Notes under the pieces: model-generated
Told to the model about the DNA's origin: nothing
Databases searched by the model: none
The model's input: the letters and a program-made list of their open reading frames with translations, nothing else
Shown here: in pieces, positions 46,077-56,529 of the stretch
How the letters are laid out: each line of letters begins with the position of its first letter
Position numbering within the stretch: position 1 is the first letter of the stretch
Translations under genes and position numbers: made by a program
Assembly: GCF_006124995.1 (NCBI RefSeq)
Contig: NZ_QEWN01000100.1
Coordinates: 1 to 64,000 of the forward strand
DNA: 64,000 nt
DNA from: Vibrio sp. Hep-1b-8
GTDB taxonomy: Bacteria > Pseudomonadota > Gammaproteobacteria > Enterobacterales > Vibrionaceae
Direction of reading: 5' to 3'

Positions 46077-46205
46077 TCTTGTTCACTCCCACAGATTTGG
46101 CAAAAATTTGTTAGTTTGCCATCTTACTTGAATAGCGATGCTTTTTGAAACCAGTTAGACTAAACAGCTGAGCTTTTTTACTGAATTTTTTAGAACGGAC
46201 ATACG

Positions 46206-47492
46206 ATGTTGTCTCTTTTTGCTCGACTACCTTGGATTCATCGAGCCCTTATCGCCTTTTTCAGCGCCTTTATTGTCATCGCGCTATTTCTGCCTACCCC
46301 TAACGATCTCCGCCAGGAAGAGAGCAACTATCAAGTGGGTAAAGCTTACCCTTTAACGCTGAATATCGATCAACTTACTCAGCAAGAGTCCATTTCCCCA
46401 CTTGCCGTTTTACGTTGGGAAAAACACACCATTGGATCTGGTGACAGTATGGCTCTGCTGTTTCAACGTGCTGGGCTATCATCTCGTTTGCTTTATCAAC
46501 TGACCTCGACCAATAAGGACATTGAGACGCAACTGACTCGAGTGAGACCGGGAGACACCTTCGAGCTGGGCTTTGACGCTGACAATGAGTTGATACAGAT
46601 TAAACGAACTCTCAGCCCTTATGAGAGCTTTCTAGTGACTAAATCCGAAGCAGGTTATCGATCGTCATTCGACAAAAAAGAACTGTTTTACCAATACAAC
46701 TACGCTGAAGCGAATATCACCTCAAACTTCTGGAATGCAGGCGTCAATGCTGGTTTAACCGCAAACCAAATTATGGAGTTAGCCGGTATTTTTGGCTGGG
46801 ATATCGACTTTGCGTTGGATATTCGTAGTGGTGACAACTTTAAGATTCTCTATCAAGAGAAGGTGGTTGAAGGAGAAGTCGTCGGAAGAGGAAAGATCAT
46901 TGCAGCGGTGTTTACCAACCAAGGGGATACATTCAAAGCCATTTTGGATGATAAAACGGGCAACTACTATGACGAAAATGGCCGCGCAATGAAGAAGGCA
47001 TTCTTGCGCTCTCCCCTAGATTTCCGTCGTGTGACATCTAACTTTAACCCGACTCGACGCCATCCAGTGACGGGCAAAGTCGTTGCCCACCGAGGAACAG
47101 ACTATGCGGCACCTGTCGGAACGCCTATTTGGGCTGCGGGTGACGGTATTGTGCAAAAATCTAGCTACAACCAGTTCAACGGCAACTACGTCTTTATTAA
47201 GCACAGCAATACTTACATCACTAAGTATCTCCACTTAACAAAACGTACCGTGAAAACCGGCCAGAGGGTTAAGCAAGGCCAGACAATCGGCACCCTTGGA
47301 GGCACAGGTCGTGTCACTGGTCCACACCTACACTATGAGTTTCTAGTTAATGGCGTCCACAAAAACGCCAGAACGGTCAAATTGCCACAGTCTAAATCAC
47401 TCACAGGTTCAGACAAGGCGACCTTCATTGCCAACGCCAAGATCAGATTAGATAAACTGAATCGCTACGGTGATTTACTTGCTACACCATAA
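46206..47492 (+). CDS. M23-family (LytM) peptidoglycan endopeptidase, ShyC/MepM-like
   Basis: A 428-residue envelope zinc peptidase that probably cleaves peptide cross-links to allow cell-wall growth. An N-terminal membrane anchor (about 12-30) is followed by an OapA/LysM-like region (about 70-160) and the M23 catalytic domain. Zinc ligands are H295 and D299 in HRGTDYAAP and H376 in GPHLHYEF, with H374 in the HxH. The architecture equals E. coli MepM. By position, between tyrS and an RND pump, it corresponds to V. cholerae VC0630, which I believe is ShyC. ATG 46206. Confidence 0.92.
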   Translation: MLSLFARLPWIHRALIAFFSAFIVIALFLPTPNDLRQEESNYQVGKAYPLTLNIDQLTQQESISPLAVLRWEKHTIGSGDSMALLFQRAGLSSRLLYQLTSTNKDIETQLTRVRPGDTFELGFDADNELIQIKRTLSPYESFLVTKSEAGYRSSFDKKELFYQYNYAEANITSNFWNAGVNAGLTANQIMELAGIFGWDIDFALDIRSGDNFKILYQEKVVEGEVVGRGKIIAAVFTNQGDTFKAILDDKTGNYYDENGRAMKKAFLRSPLDFRRVTSNFNPTRRHPVTGKVVAHRGTDYAAPVGTPIWAAGDGIVQKSSYNQFNGNYVFIKHSNTYITKYLHLTKRTVKTGQRVKQGQTIGTLGGTGRVTGPHLHYEFLVNGVHKNARTVKLPQSKSLTGSDKATFIANAKIRLDKLNRYGDLLATP

Positions 47493-47493
47493 G

Positions 47494-47524
47494 TCAAAGG
47501 CTCGGATAATCCGGGCCTTTGTCA
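47494..47524. terminator. Hairpin between the M23 peptidase and RND genes
   Basis: CAAAGGC-T-CGG and CCG-G-GCCTTTG pair around ATAAT (47495-47521). Few T's follow, so it is a modest terminator for the two convergent genes. Confidence 0.6.
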
Positions 47525-50500
47525 TTAATCGGCTTCAATAACTCTATTACCCTGCTCTTCCACTTTATGCTCTTTGCCCAGCATTAATAGACACGGAGTC
47601 AATACTAGAGTAAGCACAGTGGCAAACGCTAGGCCACCAGCAACCGCCGTGGCGAGTTGCGACCACCACTGGGTACTGGGTGCACCAAATTCAATTTTTT
47701 GGTTGATCAGGTCGATGTTCATTTCGAGTACCATCGGCAGTAAGCCAAGAATCGTCGTTACCGTCGTCAGCATCACCGGTCGCAGACGTTGAACTCCAGT
47801 TCGCAGTATTGCTTCTCGCTTATCTAAGCCACGATGACGCAGTTGGTTATAGGTATCGATTAAAACAATATTGTTGTTGACCACAATGCCAGCCAACGCA
47901 ATAACCCCTATCCCAGACATAATGATACCGAATGGCTTCTGGAATATTAGCAAGCCAACAAACACCCCAACGGTTGAAAATAGTACCGCACTTAAAATTA
48001 ACAATGCCTGATAGAAACTATTGAACTGAGTAATCAGAATAAGCGCCATCACCACCAATGCCACAAGAAAGGCATTTTGTAGAAACGCAGAAGAGTTTTC
48101 TTGCTCTTCATTCTGCCCACGAATTTTAAACTCAACACCATCAGGTAAACCAAGATCAGCGACCGCTTGATTTATTTTGGGCAACTCGAGAGCCAAGTTA
48201 TAACCCTCTTTCATATCCGCCATAATATTGGTGACCCGATGCCCATCAATGCGTCGTATCGTGTCTTGTTTGTGCTCAGGTACGATAGTCGCAAAGTTAG
48301 TGATAGGAACTAAGCCAGCTTGAGTTTTGACTCGAAGCTGATCAAAACGACCTATGTCGCGCTTGTCCTGCGGATAACGAACTAAAATGTCGACTTCTTC
48401 ATTGGCATCATCAGGCAGATAATCACCGATTTTCAGACCATTCGTCACAAACTGGACGGTATTGCCAACTAAAGTCGCATCGGCAGCAAAACGAGATGCG
48501 TCATCACGACGAATGTCGATCTGCCAATCTATGCCGTCTTTACTTGACGTATCACTGAGATTGGTAAAAGCCGGATAATTGTCAGCCCACTGCCTAACTT
48601 TTTTAGCCGCCGCGTCCAATTCAGTAGGGATCCGAGCCGATAATTCTATCACCAGATCATGTTCAACCGGTGGACCAGCATCAGGGAATTTATACTCAAT
48701 TTCGACACCCGCATAACCATCCGTTTGGAGCTTGAGTTCCTCAATTATCTCTTTGACCTTACGGCGATACTGCCAATCAACAGGAGTAATCTGAATCTGA
48801 CCAATTTCATCATCACCACCAGTGCGAGTGTAAACACTCTCAAACTCATCATGATTGAGCATTACCGCTTCAATATCACGAATAATCACGTCTTTCTCAT
48901 CCAAGGAAAGATCACCATAAGATCGAACTTTAACCGTGAAAAATGGTGGATCTACCTCGGGGAAAAACTCCGCCCCCAAACCTGCTTTGGCGTAGGTAAA
49001 ACCAACGCCAATCGCAAGCAAAATAGCGCTAATGAGGATTTTGAATGGGTGCTTTATCGCAATGTCTAAGGTATGGAAGTAGAGCTTAGTGATCCCCGTT
49101 GCCTTAGAAAAATCGCCATCATGTAGCGCAACCATTTTCTCTCGTTGCGCCTTAGTAACATGCTGAGGTCGTCCTATTAAACTGCCTAAAACAGGCACCA
49201 ATAGTAGTGCCATCGCTAGAGATGCGCTCAACGTAGCAATGAGAGTCAGCGGCAAATACTTCATAAATTCGCCCGTGACATCTGGCCAGAAAAGCAAAGG
49301 AGCAAAAGCCGCTAGTGTGGTCGCCGTGGAGGCGGTAATCGGCCATGCCATTCGCTTGGCGGCATCACGATAAGCTTCCCTTCTTGGCGTGCCTTCTTGC
49401 ATACGTCGATCGGCAAATTCAGTCACAACGATAGCGCCGTCAACCAACATACCTACCGCCATAATCAGTGAAAAGAGCACGACAATATTGATGGTTAGAC
49501 CAAAAACAGACAGAACCAGCAAACCGGTTAAGAATGAGCCTGGAATCGAAATGCCCACCAACAAGGCAGTACGAACACCAAGAATGGCAATGATGACAAT
49601 CACAACCAGAATGATCGCTGACAAGATATTGTTCTGTAGATCGCTGAGCATCATCTCAACATCTTTAGACTGATCCCAAGTGTATTTGACCATCAGGTTA
49701 TTCGGCCAATCTGGACGCGTTTGAGCTTCTGCCAACACCGCTTTTATTAACGCAACAGTCTCGATGATATTCTCGCCAGCGCGTTTTTTCGCATCCAGTA
49801 CAACGGCAGATTTTCCATCTAGCCGTGCGTAGCTTTCTGGATCTCGGAATGCCCGTCTAACGGTTGCCACATCACCAAAGGTAATGACCTGCTTACCATC
49901 AACCTTTACAGGTAATTCAAGCACATCTTTCAGCGAATCGAAGACCGAAGGAACCTTAACCGAAAAGCGCCCATACCCGGTATCAACGAAACCTGCGGCA
50001 ACCACTCTGTTATTTAGTGCGATCAGGTTGTAGATATCCCCCTGATCTAAGCCATAACTTTCCATCAGTAGTGGATCAACAATGATCTCAACAATATCCT
50101 CGCGATCACCTGCAATATCCACTTCTAGGATTTGGCGGTAACTTTCCAGCTTATCTCTTAACTGACGCGCTATCTGCACAATGGTCCGCTCAGGTACCGT
50201 ACCGTAAAGTACGATTGAAAGCGCAGGTTCCTCCGACGCTAAAGTCACTTCATTGACCGTCGGTTCATCGCTGTCGCTGGGTAATTTGGGTTTTGCCAAA
50301 TCAACCGCTTCACGCACATCAGCCATCGCTTTGTTCAGGTCGACACCAACACTGAACTCAAGCATGACTGAGGCATGACCTTCAGAAGCGGTAGAGGTCA
50401 TCTCTTTGACCCCTTCAATGGTTCTCAATTCTTGCTCAATCGGGCGAACAAGCAATCGTTCGGCGTCTGATGGCGATATACCCTGATGGCCTACCGACAC

Positions 50501-50641
50501 ATAAATAATCGGAATTGTAATGTCAGGGCTAGATTCTTTAGGAATGGTGATATACGTTCCCGCACCGGCGAATAGAATAAAAACCAGAAGCACCATCATG
50601 GTTCTAGTACGAGATAGAGCCGCATCAATCAATGCATACAT
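47525..50641 (-). CDS. RND-family efflux transporter, inner-membrane pump subunit
   Basis: A 1038-residue proton-driven (or sodium-driven) RND pump that, with the adaptor encoded upstream and an outer-membrane channel elsewhere, exports drugs, bile salts or dyes. Twelve transmembrane helices flank two large periplasmic loops. The helix-4 charge motif is GMLVDGAIVVTEFADRRMQEG, and the conserved GVRTALLVGISIPGSFLTGL precedes it. By position it corresponds to V. cholerae VC0629, which I believe is VexF. It begins 11 bases after the adaptor stop codon, so the two are co-transcribed. No TolC-type gene is near. Confidence 0.93.
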   Translation of the reverse strand: MYALIDAALSRTRTMMVLLVFILFAGAGTYITIPKESSPDITIPIIYVSVGHQGISPSDAERLLVRPIEQELRTIEGVKEMTSTASEGHASVMLEFSVGVDLNKAMADVREAVDLAKPKLPSDSDEPTVNEVTLASEEPALSIVLYGTVPERTIVQIARQLRDKLESYRQILEVDIAGDREDIVEIIVDPLLMESYGLDQGDIYNLIALNNRVVAAGFVDTGYGRFSVKVPSVFDSLKDVLELPVKVDGKQVITFGDVATVRRAFRDPESYARLDGKSAVVLDAKKRAGENIIETVALIKAVLAEAQTRPDWPNNLMVKYTWDQSKDVEMMLSDLQNNILSAIILVVIVIIAILGVRTALLVGISIPGSFLTGLLVLSVFGLTINIVVLFSLIMAVGMLVDGAIVVTEFADRRMQEGTPRREAYRDAAKRMAWPITASTATTLAAFAPLLFWPDVTGEFMKYLPLTLIATLSASLAMALLLVPVLGSLIGRPQHVTKAQREKMVALHDGDFSKATGITKLYFHTLDIAIKHPFKILISAILLAIGVGFTYAKAGLGAEFFPEVDPPFFTVKVRSYGDLSLDEKDVIIRDIEAVMLNHDEFESVYTRTGGDDEIGQIQITPVDWQYRRKVKEIIEELKLQTDGYAGVEIEYKFPDAGPPVEHDLVIELSARIPTELDAAAKKVRQWADNYPAFTNLSDTSSKDGIDWQIDIRRDDASRFAADATLVGNTVQFVTNGLKIGDYLPDDANEEVDILVRYPQDKRDIGRFDQLRVKTQAGLVPITNFATIVPEHKQDTIRRIDGHRVTNIMADMKEGYNLALELPKINQAVADLGLPDGVEFKIRGQNEEQENSSAFLQNAFLVALVVMALILITQFNSFYQALLILSAVLFSTVGVFVGLLIFQKPFGIIMSGIGVIALAGIVVNNNIVLIDTYNQLRHRGLDKREAILRTGVQRLRPVMLTTVTTILGLLPMVLEMNIDLINQKIEFGAPSTQWWSQLATAVAGGLAFATVLTLVLTPCLLMLGKEHKVEEQGNRVIEAD

Positions 50642-50652
50642 AGTGTCGGCTC

Positions 50653-51735
50653 CTATCTGCTTTGCTCAATCGCAATGACACTATCACCATCGCGCACAAA
50701 TCCCTGCCCGGTAGTGATGATATCGACTTGCTCACCGAGTCCCGTTAGCCAAACCCCATCCTGTTCCGCTTTAACCAGCTTTATTGGCACAAATTTAACC
50801 TGATTAGCGACCAGTGTTTTGACACCTAAGTTGCCCATTTCATCCAAAGCCAGCATTGCAGGGGTAATTTTAATTGCCAGCTGGTCTTGAAGGTTGAGTT
50901 TCACTTCAGCACTGACACCCGCAGGGATTTTCTGCCCAGGGTTTGCCAGTTCAATTTCAATTGGGAAAGTATTGGTTGCAGGAGAGGAGACTCGTGATAT
51001 GTAACGCACCGCCCCCATGGTTTGGTCACCATTAATAAAACGAACACTCGCTTGCTGATTAAGCTCTAACGCTTGAATGTGTCGCTCACTCACGTCTGCT
51101 TCAATCACTATCTTGCTTAAATCGAGTAATGTCGCGACAGGATCACCTACTCCAACAAAATCACCCGTTTCAATAAACAGGTGATCCACTACGCCTGTAA
51201 ACGGGGCTTTTACCGAGGTATTACGCAAAGCGATTTGAGCATTGTTCACCATCGCTTTCGCTTCGACTAAACCGGCCTGAGCAGTAGTAAATGCGACCTC
51301 ACCTTGCAAGCCTTTACTTTTGAGAGACTGGGCGGCTTTATATTCCTTCTCTTTCACTTTGAGCATGGCTTCGGCACGCTGCAACTGACTCTCTAAATCG
51401 CCCTTATCAATCAGCGCAATCACCTGCCCCTGCTTAACACTTTCACCCTTGTTTACCTTTAACTGGACAATTTTGCCGGCAATTTCTGCCCCGAGTCTGG
51501 CCTTTTTATTCGGCGCAGTCCGTCCGTAAAGCTCAATGGTTTTGTGTGTGGATTCGGCGACAAAGGAGGTGAACTGAACTTTGGCTAGTGGAATGTCTTC
51601 CGTCTCTTGGTGAGGCGCGGTGTCTTGTGCTTTCAACATTCCTACCCCTAACCAAAGAGAGAGGAGTAATACCAATATCAGTGACACAAGATAAGGTCTA
51701 ACCGCAAGAAAACGCAGAGGAGAAATACTCGCCAT
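50653..51735 (-). CDS. RND periplasmic adaptor (membrane fusion protein)
   Basis: A 360-residue periplasmic adaptor linking the RND pump to an outer-membrane channel. It has an N-terminal anchor helix (about 14-33), a lipoyl half-motif GAEIAGKIVQLKVNKGESVKQG (about 83-105), a coiled-coil hairpin (110-165) with LKVKEKEYKAAQSLKSKG, and the second half-motif APFTGVVDHLFIETGDFVG. No lipobox cysteine is present. Start ATG 51735. Corresponds by position to V. cholerae VC0628 (VexE by my recollection). The 51736-51987 gap shows no gene. Confidence 0.92.
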   Translation of the reverse strand: MASISPLRFLAVRPYLVSLILVLLLSLWLGVGMLKAQDTAPHQETEDIPLAKVQFTSFVAESTHKTIELYGRTAPNKKARLGAEIAGKIVQLKVNKGESVKQGQVIALIDKGDLESQLQRAEAMLKVKEKEYKAAQSLKSKGLQGEVAFTTAQAGLVEAKAMVNNAQIALRNTSVKAPFTGVVDHLFIETGDFVGVGDPVATLLDLSKIVIEADVSERHIQALELNQQASVRFINGDQTMGAVRYISRVSSPATNTFPIEIELANPGQKIPAGVSAEVKLNLQDQLAIKITPAMLALDEMGNLGVKTLVANQVKFVPIKLVKAEQDGVWLTGLGEQVDIITTGQGFVRDGDSVIAIEQSR

Positions 51736-51949
51736 AACTATCCTTATTATTTCTATATCACATCCAAAACAAACAACAGCAGCGATTTACGGCTACACGT
51801 TGTGGATATAGCAATTCACAGTGTTCTACTGCGAATGTATCAATTAGGATATAAATTAACCATCTAAAAATAAAATGACATTGATAACTATTTATCTGGG
51901 GTCTCAGTTTCTGGATAAATAAGGAAGGAAAAGCCAGTAGTAGATAGGC

Positions 51950-51980
51950 AATAGGCTGCAGAGGGACCGCAGCCTAGAAA
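51950..51980 (-). terminator. Possible erpA terminator
   Basis: TAGGCTGC (51952-51959) and GCAGCCTA (51969-51976) form an 8-bp stem, but the following minus-strand sequence is TATTGCC, poor in T's. Weak terminator at best. Confidence 0.45.
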
Positions 51981-51987
51981 GAGATAT

Positions 51988-52329
51988 TTAAACGCTGAAT
52001 GAAGCACCGCAGCCACATGTTGTGGTCGCATTTGGGTTATTCACAAAGAAACGCGAGCCCTCAAGCCCTTCAGTGTAATCCACTTGGCCACCCACTAAAT
52101 ATTGAAGGCTCATAGGGTCAACCACCAAAGTCACACCACTGTTGACAATGGTTGTGTCTCCTTCATTCACGTTCTCGTCAAAAGTGAAACCATATTGGAA
52201 ACCACTGCAACCACCACCAGTAATGTAAACTCGCAGTTTCAGGTTCGGGTTCTCTTCTTCAGCAATCAATGCACCTACTCGCTGAGCCGCTGCATCTGAA
52301 AATGTTAGTGGAATATTTACTTCGCTCAC
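51988..52329 (-). CDS. erpA: ErpA, A-type iron-sulfur cluster carrier
   Basis: ErpA receives [Fe-S] clusters from the Isc/Suf systems and delivers them to targets, notably IspG and IspH (IspH is encoded at 851-1816). The 113-residue protein has the three cluster cysteines C41 ([12 protein letters not shown]), C105 and C107 ([11 protein letters not shown]), each one lower than in E. coli. Start ATG 52329. It is divergent from hemL across about 250 bases. Confidence 0.97.
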   Translation of the reverse strand: MSEVNIPLTFSDAAAQRVGALIAEEENPNLKLRVYITGGGCSGFQYGFTFDENVNEGDTTIVNSGVTLVVDPMSLQYLVGGQVDYTEGLEGSRFFVNNPNATTTCGCGASFSV

Positions 52330-52513
52330 GATGATCTCTCTCAGTCGTTTGGCTCCAGAATGACTGAACTTTCTGGAACTTCATCTTTTAATATTAGGGG
52401 GATTATCTAATACCTGAGTGAAGCGTTCAAGTATTCACCACTTTTGAAGCAACTTTTTATACCAATTCTTCTTTATTTGCTGTGAAAGTACGCAGAATGT
52501 GCAGCAAAGCGTT

Positions 52514-52541
52514 TTATTGTATGGGAATCGACAGGTACAAT
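52514..52541 (+). promoter_or_regulatory. Candidate hemL promoter
   Basis: TTATTG (52514-52519), 16 bases, TACAAT (52536-52541). Predicted start about 35 bases before the hemL ATG at 52582. Supports the shorter hemL start, since the longer frame begins within the -10 element. Confidence 0.5.
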
Positions 52542-52581
52542 GCGTGCCAAATTGGTCCGAGCAATCAAAAGAGGATATCCC

Positions 52582-53874
52582 ATGACCAAATCCGCAGATC
52601 TATTTGAGAAAGCACAGCAAACCATTCCTGGTGGTGTGAACTCTCCTGTACGTGCATTTAACGGCGTTGGTGGCGCACCGATTTTCGTTGAACGAGCTGA
52701 CGGCCCGTTGATTTTTGATGCTGACGGCAAAGCGTACATTGATTATGTGGGTTCTTGGGGTCCGATGATTCTTGGTCACAACCACGCGGTAATTCGTGAA
52801 GCGGTTATTGACGCAGCGCAGCGCGGCTTGAGCTTTGGCGCACCAACCGAAATGGAAATTGCGATGGCTGAACTGGTTTCAGAACTTGTCCCATCGATGG
52901 AACAGATTCGTATGGTGAGTTCAGGCACTGAAGCAACCATGAGCGCAATTCGTCTTGCTCGTGATTACACAGGTCGTGACAAAATCATGAAATTTGAAGG
53001 TTGTTACCATGGTCATGCAGACAGCCTGCTAGTTAAAGCGGGGTCGGGTGCTCTGACGCTTGGTCAACCAAGTTCACCAGGTGTTCCAGCGGATTTCGCC
53101 AAGCACACACTAACGGCAACATTTAACGATCTAGACTCAGTGCGCGAACTCTTTGCGGCAAACAAAGATGAAATCGCATGTATTATCGTTGAACCTGTTG
53201 CTGGCAACATGAACTGTATTCCGCCAGTGGAAGGTTTCCATGAGGGGCTACGCCAAATCTGTGATGAAGAAGGCGCGCTGCTGATTTTTGATGAAGTAAT
53301 GACAGGTTTCCGCGTGGCTCTAGGTGGTGCTCAGGCTTACTACAACATCAAACCAGACCTAACAACATTAGGTAAAGTTATTGGTGGTGGTATGCCAGTG
53401 GGTGCGTTCGGTGGTCGCAAAGAAGTGATGCAGTACATTGCACCTACAGGCCCTGTTTACCAAGCGGGTACTTTATCAGGTAACCCTGTAGCGATGGCGG
53501 CAGGTTTCGCTTGTCTGAACTTACTCAAACAAGAAGGTAACGAAAAGCGCCTTGCTTCTAAAACTAAACAGCTAGCAGATGGCTTTAAGCAACTAGCAGA
53601 CAACCACGGTATCCCTCTTGTCGTCAATCAAGTTGGCGGAATGTTCGGTTTCTTCTTTACCGATCAAGAAAGCATCACCAGCTACGAAGACGTGACTAAG
53701 TGCGACATCGAGCGCTTCAAACGTTTCTTCCACCTAATGCTGGATCACGGCGTTTATCTTGCGCCATCGGCTTTCGAAGCGAGCTTTACTTCTCTGGCAC
53801 ACGGCAGCAAAGAAATTGAAGCAACGCTGGAAGCGGCAGATCGCTGTTTTGCTATCATCGCACAACAAGCTTAA
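52582..53874 (+). CDS. hemL: HemL, glutamate-1-semialdehyde 2,1-aminomutase
   Basis: HemL forms 5-aminolevulinate for haem and other tetrapyrroles. The 430-residue PLP enzyme has the Schiff-base lysine K265 in [12 protein letters not shown] (same number as E. coli) and [17 protein letters not shown] start at ATG 52582 with GAGGA seven bases upstream; the upstream 14-codon extension overlaps the promoter. erpA and hemL are neighbours in many gammaproteobacteria. A strong terminator follows. Confidence 0.98.
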   Translation: MTKSADLFEKAQQTIPGGVNSPVRAFNGVGGAPIFVERADGPLIFDADGKAYIDYVGSWGPMILGHNHAVIREAVIDAAQRGLSFGAPTEMEIAMAELVSELVPSMEQIRMVSSGTEATMSAIRLARDYTGRDKIMKFEGCYHGHADSLLVKAGSGALTLGQPSSPGVPADFAKHTLTATFNDLDSVRELFAANKDEIACIIVEPVAGNMNCIPPVEGFHEGLRQICDEEGALLIFDEVMTGFRVALGGAQAYYNIKPDLTTLGKVIGGGMPVGAFGGRKEVMQYIAPTGPVYQAGTLSGNPVAMAAGFACLNLLKQEGNEKRLASKTKQLADGFKQLADNHGIPLVVNQVGGMFGFFFTDQESITSYEDVTKCDIERFKRFFHLMLDHGVYLAPSAFEASFTSLAHGSKEIEATLEAADRCFAIIAQQA

Positions 53875-53888
53875 CCTCTACTGCATAT

Positions 53889-53919
53889 GGAAAAGGCTGC
53901 ATTGAGCAGCCTTTTTTTA
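53889..53919 (+). terminator. hemL terminator
   Basis: AAAGGCTGC (53892-53900), ATTGA loop and GCAGCCTTT (53906-53914), followed by T's. The T-run overlaps the stop codon of the convergent 39-residue gene. Confidence 0.92.
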
Positions 53920-54036
53920 TTGCCAGTTAAACAAGACTAACAAAACCAATCCTGCCATTACCAAGGCAAACCAAGGTATAGAAGGTTTGCTTTTTGATGC
54001 TGACTTGCAGCCTTTGTCATTATTACAGCATCCCAT
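53917..54036 (-). CDS. 39-residue single-helix membrane protein with CC-x5-C
   Basis: The ATG at 54036 has AGGTGA about eight bases upstream, and the peptide is MGCCNNDKGCKSASKSKPSI followed by a hydrophobic helix PWFALVMAGLVLLVLFNWQ. The cysteine cluster CC-x5-C on the presumed cytosolic side and the single C-terminal helix are the only features. A small hypothetical gene lies here in V. cholerae too, by my recollection. The longer open frame to 54156 is not needed. It overlaps the hemL terminator and is divergent from the PerM-like gene. Function unknown. Confidence 0.65.
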   Translation of the reverse strand: MGCCNNDKGCKSASKSKPSIPWFALVMAGLVLLVLFNWQ

Positions 54037-54133
54037 GTTTTGACTCACCTCTGATGCAAATCTGATTCTTGATTGATAACTGCCTGTTTTAAAGCCATTA
54101 TACTGATACATCGTCAAACAATTGGACAAGATT

Positions 54134-55219
54134 GTGTCAGATAAAATTAAAATCACCTCCAGTCACTGGGTACTAGTGATAGCCCTGTTGGCTGCAGCGT
54201 TCGCGTGTTTTTTATTGGTAGAGCCTTACATCAATTCGATCGTAATGGCGTTTATCATTTCGCTGTTGATGTTCCCTATTCATGATTGGATTGAGAGCAA
54301 ACTGCCAAATCATAAAAATGTTGTTTCTCTGCTCTCCTGTATTGTGTTGACCTTTATCATTGTCGTCCCACTGTTGTTTGTCTTTGCTGCTATCGTTCAG
54401 CAAGGCTCTGCATTTTCTCAAAACGTTTATCAATGGGTCACTCAAGGGGGCATCCAAACACTCTTCGAACACCCTTGGGTTGTGAAAGGTTTGTCTTTAG
54501 CCAACACTTACTTACCTTTCGATAAGGTAGAGCCTCAAGAGATTGCTCAGAAAGTCGCTCAGTTTGCCACGAGTTTTGGCAGTAATCTGGTCGGTATCAG
54601 CGCGAAGATTTTAGGTGATGCGACTAACTTCCTAATGGACTTTTTCCTGATGTTATTCGTGCTATTTTTCTTACTTCGAGATCACGATAAGATCATCAGT
54701 GCTATCCGCCATATCCTTCCTTTGTCACGCAGCCAAGAAGATAAACTACTAGATGAAGTTGAGCAGGTGGCGAAGTCTGCCGTCATGGGTTCATTCCTGA
54801 CTGCTATTGCGCAAGGTATCGCGGGTGGACTCGGTATGTGGCTCGCCGGATTCCCAGGTCTATTCTGGGGAACCATGATGGGCTTTGCTTCATTTATTCC
54901 GGTTGTTGGTACTGCGCTCATTTGGATCCCAGCAGCAATCTACCTCTTCCTCATAGGGGATACTACGTGGGCTATCTTCCTGACCGTTTGGAGCGTAGCT
55001 GTGGTAGGTTCGATAGACAACTTGCTCCGTCCATTCCTAATGCAAGGTAGCGCTGGAATGAACACGCTAATGATCTTCTTCTCTTTGTTAGGTGGTCTAC
55101 ACTTATTTGGCTTAATTGGCCTAATCTACGGCCCGATCATCTTTGCTGTGACCATGGTATTGTTCAATATCTATGAAGAGGAGTTTCAAGGCTTCTTAGA
55201 TCAACAAGATCACAGCTAA
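54134..55219 (+). CDS. AI-2E (PerM/YhhT/TqsA) family membrane protein
   Basis: A 361-residue polytopic protein of PF01594. Two helices near the N-terminus ([20 protein letters not shown] and the next) precede a long soluble insertion (about 85-150), and the family core near residue 215-330 contains [19 protein letters not shown] and [14 protein letters not shown]. Members have been proposed to export autoinducer-2 or to act as Na+/H+ antiporters; the substrate here is unknown. I prefer GTG 54134 ([14 protein letters not shown]) with GGA upstream over the TTG at 54122. The terminator after it is close to the rsmC start. Confidence 0.88.
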   Translation: MSDKIKITSSHWVLVIALLAAAFACFLLVEPYINSIVMAFIISLLMFPIHDWIESKLPNHKNVVSLLSCIVLTFIIVVPLLFVFAAIVQQGSAFSQNVYQWVTQGGIQTLFEHPWVVKGLSLANTYLPFDKVEPQEIAQKVAQFATSFGSNLVGISAKILGDATNFLMDFFLMLFVLFFLLRDHDKIISAIRHILPLSRSQEDKLLDEVEQVAKSAVMGSFLTAIAQGIAGGLGMWLAGFPGLFWGTMMGFASFIPVVGTALIWIPAAIYLFLIGDTTWAIFLTVWSVAVVGSIDNLLRPFLMQGSAGMNTLMIFFSLLGGLHLFGLIGLIYGPIIFAVTMVLFNIYEEEFQGFLDQQDHS

Positions 55220-55245
55220 ACAGCAAAACGGTTTAATACTTCAAG

Positions 55246-55286
55246 ATGAGGGAGGATTGTGCGAAAATCCCCCCTCATTTTTTTCT
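55246..55286 (+). terminator. Terminator directly upstream of rsmC
   Basis: The 13-base arms 55246-55258 and 55266-55278 (one mismatch) close a 7-base loop and are followed by seven T's. It ends only about 13 bases before the rsmC ATG. Confidence 0.85.
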
Positions 55287-55298
55287 ACTGAGTGCTCT

Positions 55299-56321
55299 AT
55301 GTCTGCCTATATCGCGCCAAGTCAAATTGCCGAGCGACAACTTGCTTACTTCGAAGGTAAACACGTTCTTGTTGCTGGTGAATCTGAAGACCTATTTCCT
55401 GTTGAACTGGTGAAACACTGTCAGTCTGTAACAGTATTTACCACCAACTATGGTTATCATCGTCAGCTTGAATCCTATTCGCAAATTACCCGTGTCTTTG
55501 GTGCAGAGTTCACACAGCAAACTCAGGCAGATTTGGTCCTGCTCTACTGGCCAAAAGCGAAAGCTGAAGCCGAGTATCTGCTGGCCATGTTGATGTCCAA
55601 ACTAGGAACCGGAACTGAAATCGTGGTTGTGGGTGAGAATCGCTCTGGTATTAAAAGCATTGAGAAAATGTTTAAGGACTATGGCCCGATTACCAAATAC
55701 GACTCCGCACGCCGTTGTTCTTTCTACTGGGGGCAATGTACTCAGACACCTGCAGCTTTCCAGCTAGATGAATGGTATAAAACCTATCAGGTTAGCTACA
55801 AAGAGCGCACTCTGACCATTAAAAGCTTACCGGGCGTGTTCAGTCACGGAGAGTTTGATATTGGCAGTAAACTGCTGCTCGATACCCTACCCGATCTGAC
55901 TGGCAAGGTTTTAGACTTTGGCTGTGGAGCGGGCGTCATCGGCAGCGTGATGGCGCTCCTTAATCCAGACATAGAGCTAGAAATGTGTGATATCAGCGCA
56001 CTCGCGGTCGCGTCTAGCCAAGCCACACTCGAAGCTAACGGTTTGACTGGTCGTGTATTTGCCTCTGATGTTTATTCAGATACCAGCAAGGATTACAACT
56101 TCATTATCAGTAATCCTCCTTTCCATGCTGGTCTCGATACTAGCTACAGCGCAACGGAGACGCTGTTGGCAAAAGCACCACAATATCTAAACCCACAGGG
56201 ACAACTATTTATCGTTGCTAATAGTTTTCTTAAATATCAGCCGATTATTGAGCAAGCCTTCATTAATTGCGAGACGCTAAATAAGACCAATAAATTCGCG
56301 ATTTATCACGCTAAGAAGTAG
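55299..56321 (+). CDS. rsmC: RsmC, 16S rRNA G1207 N2-methyltransferase
   Basis: RsmC methylates G1207 of 16S rRNA in the 30S subunit. The 340-residue protein has a degenerate N-terminal methyltransferase-like domain and an active C-terminal one. The latter carries motif [18 protein letters not shown] (near residue 202) and the NPPF motif in [12 protein letters not shown] start at ATG 55299 ([15 protein letters not shown]); the frame is open 14 codons upstream but runs into the terminator of the previous gene. A hairpin, TTGCCCAAT...ATTGGGCAA (56327-56355), follows the stop without a T-run. Confidence 0.95.
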   Translation: MSAYIAPSQIAERQLAYFEGKHVLVAGESEDLFPVELVKHCQSVTVFTTNYGYHRQLESYSQITRVFGAEFTQQTQADLVLLYWPKAKAEAEYLLAMLMSKLGTGTEIVVVGENRSGIKSIEKMFKDYGPITKYDSARRCSFYWGQCTQTPAAFQLDEWYKTYQVSYKERTLTIKSLPGVFSHGEFDIGSKLLLDTLPDLTGKVLDFGCGAGVIGSVMALLNPDIELEMCDISALAVASSQATLEANGLTGRVFASDVYSDTSKDYNFIISNPPFHAGLDTSYSATETLLAKAPQYLNPQGQLFIVANSFLKYQPIIEQAFINCETLNKTNKFAIYHAKK

Positions 56322-56529
56322 TCGACTTGCCCAATTCTTGCCAAGGATTGGGCAACATCTCCCCTGCCAAAGTAAAAACTGCGCTTTTCTCCACGCTTTC
56401 CTTGCAACTTACTTGTCAAAGTAAAAAAACTCGTTAATTTTGTCACTATAGGAAAATAACGTTTTATCCCGCTTACAGGTTTTTAGGCCCCAATCTTTAA
56501 GCCGAACTCTTGGAAACTCTAGTTAGATC

